Source: Mytilinidion resinicola | Taxonomy: Eukaryota > Ascomycota > Dothideomycetes > Mytilinidiales > Mytilinidiaceae | Assembly: GCF_010093595.1 (NCBI RefSeq) | Contig: NW_022985448.1 | Location: forward strand, 1,282,593-1,346,592 | Length of the DNA: 64,000 nucleotides | Reading direction: 5' to 3' | Shown: positions 32,904 through 43,675 of the stretch, piece by piece | Layout: each line of letters begins with the position of its first letter | Position numbering within the stretch: position 1 is the stretch's first letter | The notes under the pieces: model-generated | Databases searched by the model: none | The model's input: the letters and a program-made list of their open reading frames with translations, nothing else | What the model was told of the DNA's origin: nothing | Program-made: the position numbers and the translations under genes

Positions 32904-35345
32904 GGCGTTCGATCCCTGCAAGAGGTCGACTCGGCACGGCAAGGTGCTGGAGGAGATGGCGAGAGTCCCGGCGAGCGCTGGTGCGACCCGTCGTCAGAGC
33001 TGTGAGTGAGTGAATGGCGTCGAGGATGGAATATCACGGCCGCATGGGAGGCCTGGAACGCGCATTCATCCAGTAACGTGGGCCAGGAACGTCGAGAATG
33101 GTGCGGGTCGAGGGAAGTGATGGTGTCAGCGATGCAGTCGACCACAGCAAGCCTCAGGGCGACCAGGGGTCGGGGCAGTGGATGGGCGTGGAAAAAGGGT
33201 GCAGTGGTGATGGAAAGTGCAGAGGGATGCCGGTGGAGGGTCAAAAGCAAGCGGAGCGCCAAGTCGTTGGAGGACAGAAGCGATTGATGAGCACGCCTGC
33301 CTGCGGACAGCACGGCAGGGTCTCGTATCTAACGCGCCGGCGTCGTCCCCAGTATCGAGCGTGGTCGGACAGGGAGAGGGATGGGGTATAGCGTCACGGC
33401 ACGTCTTCCAAAGGCATGTCACAGCACCAGCACGGGAGAGTCTGCTGTTTGCTCTGGCTCTCGTCAAGCCTGTGAGTTCATTCCTAGCGTGCCTAGCTAC
33501 CCTCCAAGCTTCATGATGTTCCTTTGCGGATCGCCTATGTATGGCGCACCCAATCACCGAGCGCGTCGCACTCCTCACAAGGGACTGGAACCTCCCGCCA
33601 GCGGCAATGGAGCAGGCAGAACGATGCCGTCTGACTCCATATCTGCTCGCTAGGGCTTACCATGCTTTCTGCCTTCCAGTCATTGATAATTGAAATAGTC
33701 GTGGCGCATAACCATCGTCAACGAGCAAATCGCCCGCAATCCGGTCATGCCATATTGTTAAATCCAAGTCTTTTGCGGCTTTGGAAGGGTCAGCTAGACG
33801 GCACAAGAAAGTCGCCCAGGTGGCCCATATTCCTAGGTTGGGAGCTGCAGTGGTGGGTGGAGGCGAAAATAGGATCTAGTCCTTCAAGGCGATGAAGTCG
33901 GGGGGAATCCACCGGGAGGGAGGCGTTGCGCTAAGGCTGGCGCTAAGCCTGTCCAAAGACGAGCCGATCACGTGCCTCTCACACGTCAGCGACTCCAGGG
34001 CTACTCCATTTCAACGTTGCAGACACCAAAAGACACCAGAAAAAAGCCCCATATTTTTTATTTAAAGATTTAATAACAATCTTTTTATTTATTATAGTTC
34101 TATCATTATTTGTATTCTTCGAGAACGGCCCCAAGGAGTAGTCGGTCCGCGTGCAGCTCTGTTGATTTTCGGACCTGCGCTGCTGATTATGTCTCGCCCA
34201 TACATACCGTCTCCGGCAGATCCCCAGCATTTCTGTCTCACACAGCACGGGCTGGAGTTTCATTTCTAAGTACTCCAGCGCCCGTTGGAATAGCGAGGCG
34301 GTGCACGGATACACCGGACTCAAGGCCTTCCTCTGTTTCTGGCACCAAAACTCCCCCGTGCGCTTCATGTGGGCGAAAATGCATCGTACCCAAGAGTCGT
34401 CAGCTTGGCCGCTGCCTATCCACTCGCGCGAATTTTTGCTTTATCTCCGCATCCAACACCCCCGAGGCCCTCCATTCGCCTAGCCCTCGTTTCTCAAGTC
34501 GCCATGCTTGATGCCACCTATGGTCTGATATGCCGGTTGCGTTATTGGCTGCGCTCGAACCCTGGTTCAGTCTTGTCTCTTTTTGGATGTCCGGGCATCA
34601 AGATGAAAATCGCGATACCAAGCCGTTGGCAACATACCACAGCACACTATTGGTTGAGCGCGGGCTGGCTCTCTTCAAACTTCCTTGCGCGTGGCTTTAC
34701 ATTGTCAGGAATGCATCGCCTTGATGAAGCCTCTTGTTGGGTATTGATGGAGATGATGAGCTAATAGCAAGATTAGGGAGCTAATGGTGACGGGTATCGG
34801 CAATTCGGTATATGCTCTGTCGCAGAAGTAACTTGATGGCGTAGCCGGTCGATCACCAGCAGGTAAGTGACTTTCAAGGGATGAAACCGGAGGATACCTT
34901 TGTATCTACATAGTTAATTTCGCTTGCACTCGAACTCAGAAAGTGATGGCAATGCCTCGCAGAGCCCAAGTAATGAAGAGGATGTCCACATAGTAGTATC
35001 CCGGTACTTTCGCAAACTGTATGTCATGTTCCAGCAGCTCGACATCACGTTCAAAGTAAAATTCGCGGGCAAATTCTCAGCCACGGACAGACCCCGATTC
35101 CTTTTTCCATATCAGCAATACTGTACAAATATCGCACAAATAAGCGAAATGTCAAGAGCAAACAAGTCTTGCAGCTTGAAGTCTCTCGCCTCAGCCCCAT
35201 GTCGTCCTCCTAGCATTCGTCCCCAAAGCAACCCCGCACTCCGTGCTCCCGGATAATCATTAACCATGGTCCTAAATATGCCCATTCTTTCTGTGCCCCA
35301 TCCTTAGAACGCTCAAGTCTCGAATTACGCTGATTGAAGGCTCAA
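32904..35345. other. 2.4-kb region without a supported gene
   Basis: The first ~700 bases form the SNT2-like promoter and leader, with open frames on both strands that are GC-rich shadows. 34040-34120 is a short AT-rich patch. 34110-34770 carries several overlapping short frames that match nothing I know. The right edge is the 3' flank of the GPI-type protein gene. No RNA gene recognised. Confidence 0.4.
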
Positions 35346-35946
35346 TTACAAAGCGAAAATGGCCATAAGGAGACCAGCGAAGCCAGCGGCGCCCGCACCC
35401 ATCTGGGCATGGGCGTTGGCGGCACCCTTGGAAGAAGAAGCGACAGCACCAGTGGCGGTTCCGGAGGCAGCAGTTCCAGTTGTCTTAGTGCCGGTTGCAG
35501 ATTTGCCTAAGAACATGTTAGCATGCGCCGTCCTCTACGGGGCAAGAATAATTACCAGTAGCTTCGGAAGCTTGGCTACCAGTCACGGACGCAGAAGCAG
35601 CGGCGGTTCCAGCGGCGTCAGAGATGGTCTGGCTAGTAGGGAAGTGGTTGGCGATGCAGGCCTGCACACACGCGCTGTACTTCTGTGTAGCGGCAGGGCT
35701 TCCGTCGCCCTGATCGCACTTCATGGCGCACTGGGTGGTGTCGACGACCTGCGAAGAGTTGGGGTGGGCGGCGCCCACGCAAGCAGCCTCGCAGTCGACA
35801 TCGCCAGCCTTGCAGGCCGCAATGCAGGTCTGGGCGGGGGAGAGGCCGCTCACGACGGAGGGAGCAGCAGTGACGGTGGCCGAGGCATTGGGACGAGCGA
35901 AGGCGACGGCGATCAGCGTGGACAGGATGATGGCAGAGTACTTCAT
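35346..35946 (-). CDS. Small secreted cysteine-rich, probably GPI-anchored protein, 183 aa
   Basis: Two exons on minus: 35946-35556 and 35506-35346 (552 nt). The 49-nt intron starts GTAATT and ends GCTAACATGTTCTTAG. Starts MKYSAIILSTLIAVAFARP, a clear signal peptide. The mature N-half has eight cysteines arranged as four Cys-x3-Cys pairs (CIAAC, CEAAC, CAMKC, CVQAC). A Ser/Thr/Ala/Gly-rich stalk follows, ending in a hydrophobic tail (GAAGFAGLLMAIFAL) after small residues, as for a GPI-anchor signal. It is not a standard CFEM pattern. Likely a cell-surface protein; adhesin or effector-like roles are possible but not shown. Divergent from MPH1, with 480 bp between starts. Confidence 0.85.
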
Positions 35947-36426
35947 TTTGAGTGTTGTTTTGGAGATTCGCGGTGAGTTGGCAGTGTTGTGATTAAAAGT
36001 GATACGGAGCTGTTTTGAAGGCACGCGGAATGGAAGTTCGGCAGCGAGCGTCGGGTAAGCGAGTGTGAGAATGAAAGGAACTGGTAACGAGTGTGATGAG
36101 TGAATGCGGTGATGGAAGGTCGCAGGAATCTGGGGAACGAGGGCGTTCTTTTATTGCTGCCAGGCTCTCAGGAGATTTGCAGGGGCTAGCCGTGTTCGCC
36201 AACAGCTGCCCAATTACGGCTACACAAAAGCGCCACAGCCGCGCCTTCATTGGTGTGGGAGATGATTCAGCAGGGACCATGGCCTGGGCTCCACTCCGAT
36301 CTCTCGGCTTGGCGTTTTGCACCTGCCTCGCCTCAACGCGTGCATCACACGTCGCTGCCGAGCTGTCTCCACGACTACCTTCACTCCACTCCAGGACTTC
36401 TGAACCGGGTGCTTCAATGCACTGCA
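35947..36426. promoter_or_regulatory. Divergent promoter, GPI-type protein / MPH1
   Basis: 480 bp between starts. The MPH1 frame extends upstream in frame to 36250, so a longer N-terminus cannot be excluded, but the 59 extra residues look unlike a conserved protein. Confidence 0.45.
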
Positions 36427-39400
36427 ATGTCGGACACCGATGACTATGGCGACTTCGATGACGAGCTGTTCGAGGTTGCCACCCAAGTTGAGCGCGCCGC
36501 CTCAGCATTCCTGCCGTCTCCAAGGCCACAGAAGCGGCGGCGGTTGGCAGGACATGTATCCGACCATGAAAACGAGAGCGACAGTGACATTCCGATAACA
36601 AGGAAGCCGGTCCAGAAAGCGGGGCGCCAAAGCAGGGTTGGTACTGAGAGTGAGGAGGGTGAAGGCACATTTGATCCTGCGCCGTTCGCCACCAGCATCA
36701 ACGCCCATCTGAAAAATAGACCACAGAAAAAGACGAAGAACCGACCAGATCAAGAAGACAGCCCAAATAAGGCGCCACGAGCCACCAAGACCACGCCGCG
36801 GCGACGCAAAGGAAGCGCTGCTCAAATCTCAACGGATCTCGATCTGGCCCAATCAACCTCAGCAACCTCCATTAGCTCCACTGGGAAGGAAAAGAGAGCA
36901 AGAAAGCCCAAAGGCAAGGAGAACGCTCCAGAAGCGGAGTCTCCCACCAAGAAGGCGCCCAAGAAGCCCAAACACAGGATTCACATTCCTACCAAGGTCA
37001 TCAATCTTGACGACATCTACGCCACCCAACTGCCCGATTCTGATTCGAGCCCCGAGACTCTTAGAGGACCAGTATGGCAGAAGAGTCGGAACCCAACTCC
37101 TACCAGTGCCGGAGTGGAGGAACTATTGGGTGGAAGGCCTAGTTCTGCCAAGGGTATTGCTGGTCAAATATCAGAAAATGACCGAGACCACACCGCGCAG
37201 CTGCAAACGAGTGCGCGCATATCAAAAAAGGGTACTTCAAAAGACGCTACCCTCACTGAGAAGAACACGTCTGCCGTGAGTCGTGTTTCTTCTGTAAGCA
37301 TTGGTGGCGGGGAGTCTCCTAAGCTACCCCTCAACACAGCTCAAATTGCAGCATTCGATGCCGCCCTGGAGCTCGCCGACATTCCCTCTGACGCTTTCGA
37401 CTCGTCTTCGTCTCCACAGAAGCAGGATGATATTATCTTCCTTTCGTCTCAAGTGTCCCCAGCTCGTCGTCTCGTCGCATCTCAGACTGGACTTCGTCAA
37501 ACAACTTTGTTCGGAACGCTAGGTAACAAGGAACCCGTGCCAGCTTCACAGGTCAAGAGACGCTACAACTTCACTGCGTCACAAAAACCCGAGCCGCCTA
37601 CCCATCACAAGCTCGATCAGGAAGCTATGAAGACTTGGGTTTATCCGATCAATCTCGGAACAATACGAGATTACCAATTCAACATTGTTGCGCGCGGTCT
37701 TTTCCATAACTTGTTGGTGGCCTTGCCGACCGGCCTTGGAAAGACTTTCATCGCTGCTACGATCATGCTGAATTGGTTCCGTTGGACTATAGATGCTCAG
37801 ATCGTCTTCGTTGCGCCCACCAAACCACTTGTATCACAACAAGTTGAGGCCTGCTTCGGGATAGCGGGCATACCGCGATCACAGACTACCATGCTCACAG
37901 GTGGTATCAGCCCGGGACTAAGGGCAGAGGAGTGGTTGACCAAAAGAGTTTTCTTCATGACTCCACAAACTATCATGAACGATCTCAAGACCGGAATTTG
38001 CGATCCAAAGAAGATCGTCCTTCTAGTGGTTGACGAAGCTCATAGAGCCACAGGAGCGTATGCGTACGTCGAGGTTGTCACATTCATACGCCGCTTCAAC
38101 GAATCCTTTCGCGTGCTCGCACTAACTGCTACCCCTGGGTCGGACGTTGAGTCGGTCCAGAAAGTCATCGATGGTTTGGACATTTCACGAGTCGAGATCA
38201 GAACTGAGCAGTCCCTCGACATTCGAAACTACGTCCACAGCAGGAAGATTGACACACATGTGTTCGAGAACTCGGACGAGATGGAGATGTGTATGTCGTT
38301 TTATTGCCAGGCGGTGCAGCCTGTCTTGAACCAGCTCAATGCACAGAACGCGTTTTGGAGTAAGAACCCTCTCGAATTAACACCCTACGGCTGTTTGATG
38401 GGTCGCCAAAAATGGATGAAGGATGCGGGCCGAAATGCTTCATTCGGTGTCAAGGGCATGGTCAACACCATATTCACTATTCTCGGAAGCTTGTCACATA
38501 GCATGGAACTCCTCAAATACCATGGTCTGGGCCCTTTTTACCAAGGGCTCGTCGGCTTCAGAACGGCGGCGGACGAGAAAAATTCAAAGTATAAGAAGAT
38601 GATCATCGATAGCGAGCACTTCAAGAAGCTGATGACTAGGCTCCACGCTTGGGTCAACAACGACAACTTCGTCGGCCATCCTAAACTCGACTTTCTGCAA
38701 GAAGCCATCCTCGAGCATTTTGTGAACGCTGGAGAAGGTAGAGGTCCTGAGGGCGCCCCACCATCGAGTACCCGAATAATGGTCTTTGCCCATTTCAGAG
38801 ACAGCGCCGACGAGATTGTCCGTGTTCTGAAGCGAAACAGCCCTATGATTCGACCTCATGTCTTCGTAGGACAGGCCGCCTCGAAGCATTCCGAGGGCAT
38901 GGACCAAAAAACGCAGCTGGACGTCATTCAGAAATTCAAGAACGGATTCTACAACACTCTCATTGCCACTTCTATCGGTGAGGAGGGCTTGGATATTGGT
39001 GAAGTCGATCTCATCATCTGTTATGATTCCAAGGCTTCGCCTATACGTATGCTTCAGCGAATGGGACGGACAGGTCGCAAGCGTGCTGGCAAGATCATCT
39101 TGCTGCAAATGAAGGGCAAAGAGGAAACCGATGCCATCAGGGCCAAGGATAACTATGAAAAGATGCAAGAGCTTATTGCCAATGGGTCCCGGTTCGCCTT
39201 CCACGATGAACGCTCTCGACGGATTCTGCCAAAGGAGGTGCAACCTGTTGTTGATAAACGACACGTCGAGATCCCGTTCGAGAACTCACAAAAAGAGCTG
39301 CCTGAACCGAAGAAGGGTCGTGGTAGAGCCCCTAAACGCCCGCCAAAGAAATTTCATATGCCTGACAATGTCCGAACTGGGTTCGTGCAAGCATCAAAGA

Positions 39401-40416
39401 TGGGTGGTGATGACGCCGAGGAGCAAGTCCCCACTCGACGAAGCGCAAAGAGGAAGGTGGAAAAGAAATACCCCAGTGAAGAGCCGGTTGTCCTAGGAGC
39501 ATTGGAAGAAGTTTTACTCACTGATATGGAAATGAAAGATCTCGAGCGTCGATACCAGCCCGTCATCGACGACGATGATATGCCAACTATTGGCGCTCTA
39601 AATTTTTCAGCTCATCCAGCTCGACAGCGGATCATGGCCAGGACCGCAGCTTTCCGGCGTCCGAGCCGCTTGACCTCGTCTATCGTAGATATGCTACGGA
39701 GGATGCATCGGATGGACGAGGATCAGGTTGAGGAATTCAAGAACAACTTCAATCATGCTGATCTAGGGACAAGCCTCGTTAGCGGAGAAGAATATATTAT
39801 TTCTTATACCTCCGAGACTGAAGATCGAGCACAAGCACCGCGTTCTAAGCCGCAATCACTGCCTGCCAAACCTCGCGGCCGCCCGCCCAAGACCCCAGCT
39901 CGCCAAAAAGCTCGTCCGACCGCGCGGCCCCAAGCGTTCCGCATATCAGACCTGGTTGAAGAAGGCGCATCGAGCAGTCCACCTCCTACGGACCCTCGCA
40001 TGCGCATACCATCGCAAGCCGAGACCTTGGGTTCCGACACTTCTGGGTCCGAACCCGAGCAAGAAGAGTTCGACTCAGAGCTTGCAGATTTCGTTGCCGA
40101 TGATGACGAAGTGATTGGGGAATTTAGCTCGTCCTTACCAAACATCGACTCGGCCAACGGATCGCTTACAATACCGAAGGTCACGAAGGGCATTAGTAAG
40201 GTTCAGACAAAGACACCGATGTTCTATATCTCTCAAGAGGTCGTGAGCGGTGACGAGGATGAGGAGCTCCCGGATCCCAGTACGTTGGTTAGCAAAAGGA
40301 AACCTGAGGTCATTGAGGACGATGACGATGGCGATGACGATGACGATAACGACGTACCGGTAGTTAGACAGCGCAAGCGTATAAGGAGGATTGTAGACGA
40401 TGATAGTGATGAGTGA
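36427..40416 (+). CDS. MPH1: ATP-dependent 3'-5' DNA helicase Mph1 (FANCM family), 1329 aa
   Basis: One intronless frame. Remodels replication forks and D-loops in recombination and interstrand-crosslink repair in the nucleus (family knowledge). The start at MSDTDDYGDFDDELFE matches the acidic Mph1 N-terminus. SF2 helicase motifs: ALPTGLGKTF (Walker A, Lys 439), FVAPTKPLV (Ia), VVDEAHRATG (DEAH 536-539), ALTATPG (III), then the long insert typical of FANCM/Hef, and the second domain with STRIMVFAHFRDSA, IATSIGEEGLDIGEVDL and QRMGRTGRKRAGKI (VI). N- and C-terminal arms are Lys/Ser/acidic and low complexity, with an Arg/Pro AT-hook-like patch KPRGRPPKTP near residue 1145. The tail is acidic. 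Length agrees with filamentous-fungal Mph1 proteins. Confidence 0.95.
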   Translation: MSDTDDYGDFDDELFEVATQVERAASAFLPSPRPQKRRRLAGHVSDHENESDSDIPITRKPVQKAGRQSRVGTESEEGEGTFDPAPFATSINAHLKNRPQKKTKNRPDQEDSPNKAPRATKTTPRRRKGSAAQISTDLDLAQSTSATSISSTGKEKRARKPKGKENAPEAESPTKKAPKKPKHRIHIPTKVINLDDIYATQLPDSDSSPETLRGPVWQKSRNPTPTSAGVEELLGGRPSSAKGIAGQISENDRDHTAQLQTSARISKKGTSKDATLTEKNTSAVSRVSSVSIGGGESPKLPLNTAQIAAFDAALELADIPSDAFDSSSSPQKQDDIIFLSSQVSPARRLVASQTGLRQTTLFGTLGNKEPVPASQVKRRYNFTASQKPEPPTHHKLDQEAMKTWVYPINLGTIRDYQFNIVARGLFHNLLVALPTGLGKTFIAATIMLNWFRWTIDAQIVFVAPTKPLVSQQVEACFGIAGIPRSQTTMLTGGISPGLRAEEWLTKRVFFMTPQTIMNDLKTGICDPKKIVLLVVDEAHRATGAYAYVEVVTFIRRFNESFRVLALTATPGSDVESVQKVIDGLDISRVEIRTEQSLDIRNYVHSRKIDTHVFENSDEMEMCMSFYCQAVQPVLNQLNAQNAFWSKNPLELTPYGCLMGRQKWMKDAGRNASFGVKGMVNTIFTILGSLSHSMELLKYHGLGPFYQGLVGFRTAADEKNSKYKKMIIDSEHFKKLMTRLHAWVNNDNFVGHPKLDFLQEAILEHFVNAGEGRGPEGAPPSSTRIMVFAHFRDSADEIVRVLKRNSPMIRPHVFVGQAASKHSEGMDQKTQLDVIQKFKNGFYNTLIATSIGEEGLDIGEVDLIICYDSKASPIRMLQRMGRTGRKRAGKIILLQMKGKEETDAIRAKDNYEKMQELIANGSRFAFHDERSRRILPKEVQPVVDKRHVEIPFENSQKELPEPKKGRGRAPKRPPKKFHMPDNVRTGFVQASKMGGDDAEEQVPTRRSAKRKVEKKYPSEEPVVLGALEEVLLTDMEMKDLERRYQPVIDDDDMPTIGALNFSAHPARQRIMARTAAFRRPSRLTSSIVDMLRRMHRMDEDQVEEFKNNFNHADLGTSLVSGEEYIISYTSETEDRAQAPRSKPQSLPAKPRGRPPKTPARQKARPTARPQAFRISDLVEEGASSSPPPTDPRMRIPSQAETLGSDTSGSEPEQEEFDSELADFVADDDEVIGEFSSSLPNIDSANGSLTIPKVTKGISKVQTKTPMFYISQEVVSGDEDEELPDPSTLVSKRKPEVIEDDDDGDDDDDNDVPVVRQRKRIRRIVDDDSDE

Positions 40417-40872
40417 TGGATGATTGACGCTGCATATAACCGATTTCTTGTATATTCTAACTGGAGCATTGACTTGGTCCCGTGCAATATCATCCCAAAG
40501 ACATGTTTCGCAAGACCTAGTGAGCTCACCAACGTGAGTGAGCTTTTGTTGCTTAATGATATTGTCAACGAAGTGTAAAACGGTGGCCGAAAATCCTCAG
40601 TCGCATTGGACTTCAACACGACCTTGCAAGCAAATCATTAAAATATGGTCACCCTCTATTTTCTTTTCTTCATCTGGAAGATAGAGCATGCTCATCTCCC
40701 AAGGCTCAGATAAGCATGCAAGCCGCCGCATTCGCTGAAGCACCGCACATGCCGCATCCAATTACGTCCATCCTAGTGCAACGCAGCGCTGAGCCGCATG
40801 AGGCCTGCATAACTCCCGCCATGAGCGTTCCGTTTCTGCCTTGGGGGCCTCTAGAAGTCGTTGAAGGTAAGT
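40417..40872. other. Intergenic region MPH1 to deaminase gene
   Basis: 456 bases with no separate gene. Contains the alternative upstream ATG of the next gene at 40821 and a GTAAGT donor-like site at 40867. Confidence 0.45.
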
Positions 40873-43118
40873 ATGTCTGACGCATTGGTGCAGCTGGCAG
40901 AGAATGTTATTCTTCTTCAAAAGCTCAATCCCGAGCCGGAAAAAGCTGGTACGAATCCGGCCCCAAAGTTGCCGTCTAGTAAGAGGACGTTGAGTATGAA
41001 ACATGAGCAAGCTATTTTGGAAAGTCTTTCTTTTCTGCTGGCATCAAGCGATAAACCAGATCGTATCTTGGCTCTTTGCATGGAGGAGAAACGCAATCCT
41101 CCTGGCGTTATCCTGAGCTACGCCGTAAACATCGACGGCCAAGAGGTTCTCCGAGTTGGAATCGACGGAGTTGCGAAGATCTTGAAACGGGAAGCTTACG
41201 GTTTGTTCTCGGTCACATGTGTTGAATGTACTTCAGCTTACATGGTATAGAGCATGACGAACAGAACCGTGTAGCACTACGACACCAAATAGCATCACAC
41301 AGTCAGTCTCGATTGCTTCGTCGTCTTGACTCAACACATCAATTATCATCGCAAAGAAATCTGAGCCCGAAAGTTTCTGTGGCAATACGACTCCGGAGAG
41401 TTCTTGAGAGCTTCCAGGATACCCACCGTGCCTTACCTTGCGATCATCAGGCTTTATGGCCGCTGGCAAGGAGCCTCGAGGAGCAATATGGACGGCTCGA
41501 GAAACTAGCTCAAGAAGAAGCTCGATCTGAGAAAGGTCTCTCACTGCTGAAGACCATCCTGGACACTTTAGCAACCATATACACCAACCACATGGATGGA
41601 CTAAAACAGGTCCTTAATTTCCTCCCGTCGAAGGAGCCGTGGGACCCAAGTACAAAATCTACTTTGATACGTAAGATTGAAAAACTGGGGCATTACTATT
41701 CTGCATGTGATCATCTTCTGTCAGCTACTTCTCGATTCCCGATCCTTCGCTCTATAGAGGTGCGATATATCCCACTTCGCCCGGCCGATCTTAGGAGGAC
41801 GACCAATCGACTCGTGAATCCGAACACCGCCGGCTTATTGAATCGATACCTACTTGATCACCCAACAGCAATCAATGACGCTGCAGAAACAAAGTTGCGC
41901 CAGCGGACCTCGACCGATCTCAAAGCACTCCATAACCAAATCCGAACTCAAGTCAACGAGACCCGTTTCAGAGTCCATGCAGAGATGAAGCTTCTGCTAT
42001 ACTACGAACAACAACAGAGCCAAAATACTATGCCTCCACGAGTAATTGTTTCTAGTAAAAGTGCTTGCTTTCTCTGTGATCTGTTCTTCAAACTCCATGG
42101 CGGGTTCTATACGCCTAAGACGCACGGCACGCTCTACGAGAAATGGACACTTCCAGATATGGACCAGCTAGAATCGCTGACACCACGGAAAAGAGCGTAC
42201 TTGAATGATGTTTTGATACAGCTCAACGCTACCATTGAAAATAAGATTGTTGAATCTATCAAAGCGGGACCGTTGGCCCGGAAGCATCCTAATGAGAGCA
42301 TGATTTTTCCTCTGCCTCCTTTCACATCATCCGCCGTCTCGATTACATCAACTGTCAGGCCAAAATCCGGAGCTCTTGACCAAGGACAGGCTACCGGTCA
42401 CTTTGATCCTCCAGTATCGAGGGCTACCAATTTAACCCCGTCCTACATCGCTGCAACCAATTCGATCGTCTTAAACCCTCAGCCAAGTGGCCACGATCAT
42501 CCTGGTATATTGCGGCTTAATAAAGTCAGCAGCCAGGAAGCTAAGGACAGCGTGGCCATGCCAATACGACGAGACTCAATGTTCAGCCCGCCGCCGTCTT
42601 TTCTATCACCCATTACCTCGACTCAAAACGACTTCAATGCGCCTTCATCGAACCTCCTAGAGACATCCGAACCTCAACCCGGGCTTCTCAAGGACATCCC
42701 AGAAGAAACAGAGGCAGGTCGACTCACCAACGCAGAGCCCGCCGCATCTAAAGAGATAATCCACCTTGACCCAGGTATCATCCATCACCGCATCTTCACA
42801 AAACACTCCCCTCCAATCAAATTCCACAGTCAGCACATACATGTTGAGCTTTCCCGCTCCTGTACCGAACATATTCTCTCACTTGACACGGACTCCGAAA
42901 GCAGTCGAATATCTGAAAATTCTGACCTCTACGTCGCGGTAGAGCTTTTCACACCAGACCGTGCATCAGAGACTGCTGATGATCCTGACCAGTACACTGT
43001 GGACATGAGATCAGACTGGCGGAAATTGAGCGCTCAGAACGGTGTCATGTATTCTCCTAATGGGCTCTTGCTATGTAGGCGTGGTGATGTAGTTTCCCTT
43101 AGAGTATGTTTGCGATGA
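40873..43118 (+). CDS. OTT_1508-like deaminase-family protein, 731 aa
   Basis: Two exons, 40873-41200 and 41251-43118 (2196 nt). The 50-nt intron starts GTTTGT and ends GGTATAG and splits the Glu codon (LKREAY-EHDEQN). The middle carries the zinc-dependent deaminase signature: FRVHAEMKLLLYYE (His 352, Glu 354) and SACFLCDLFFKLHGG (Cys 382 and Cys 385), followed by GTLYEKWTLPD. This fits the OTT_1508-like deaminase family, frequent and expanded in filamentous fungi; the substrate is unknown and a nucleic-acid base is only a guess. The N-terminal 340 residues are helical; residues ~440-600 are Ser/Pro rich and likely disordered; the C-terminus looks beta-rich. An alternative start at 40821 would need a 34-nt intron. 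Confidence 0.82.
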
Positions 43119-43675
43119 CCGGAGAATGGCTAGGGAACTAATATGGATGGGTGATCAAAGGGGTAGCTCTACAAGCTAGTAGAGATAGTTACGATTCCGG
43201 TATCTATTTAATAAGCAGATCCATAAATATATCTGAATGCTCACCCTCTGCCACTGTGTTTGCGTTTGATACAATGCCTCGTCATGGAAATCCGTACACT
43301 CGTTTACCGCTACGTGAGGAGCTTTATAGTATTTTCAGCATTCCAAATGAGAGGGTTTCGCCATTTTGGACAGATTGCAAACTCGCGGGCTTATCCCAGA
43401 CAGCGTCAGCAGGGTGTGCGAAGATCGCATATTGGAAGGGTATCCGCTGCCCCCGACTTCCATAGGTGGTTGAAGTCCCTCGAACAGTGGCAGAAAAGTG
43501 TGCGGATATCTATGACAAGGCACTGTAAGTGACTTATATCTCAACAACCCGACTTGCCAATTTACCTGACCAAGCCACTAGCACACACCACATATCGTGC
43601 TTGGATTTTATCGCAGCAAAGAAGCTTTGTTGCACCTACATATTCATACAAACCTCGCCGTCGTCCAATCAAAAC
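43119..43675. other. Intergenic region between deaminase gene and tRNA-Cys
   Basis: About 560 bases. Short frames (for example 43275-43465 on plus) lack family features. The last 16 bases, with a CCAATC box at 43665-43670, form the immediate upstream region of the tRNA. Confidence 0.4.

Noticed and set aside
33126..33578. 150-codon minus frame upstream of the Snt2-like start
   Set aside because: Arg/His/Pro-rich, overlapped by open frames on the other strand; more likely promoter and leader sequence of high GC content.
34110..34511. Possible transposon coding relic
   Set aside because: No transposase, reverse-transcriptase or gag motif could be seen in any frame.
34545..34570. GGTTCGAGC on the minus strand
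   Set aside because: No pairing T stem and no A box upstream.
35359..35976. 205-codon plus-strand frame
   Set aside because: Shadow of the minus-strand GPI-type gene, which has a signal peptide, ordered cysteines and a good intron.
36250..36426. 59-residue N-terminal extension of Mph1
   Set aside because: In frame, but composition is unlike a protein domain, and the ATG at 36427 gives the expected acidic Mph1 start.
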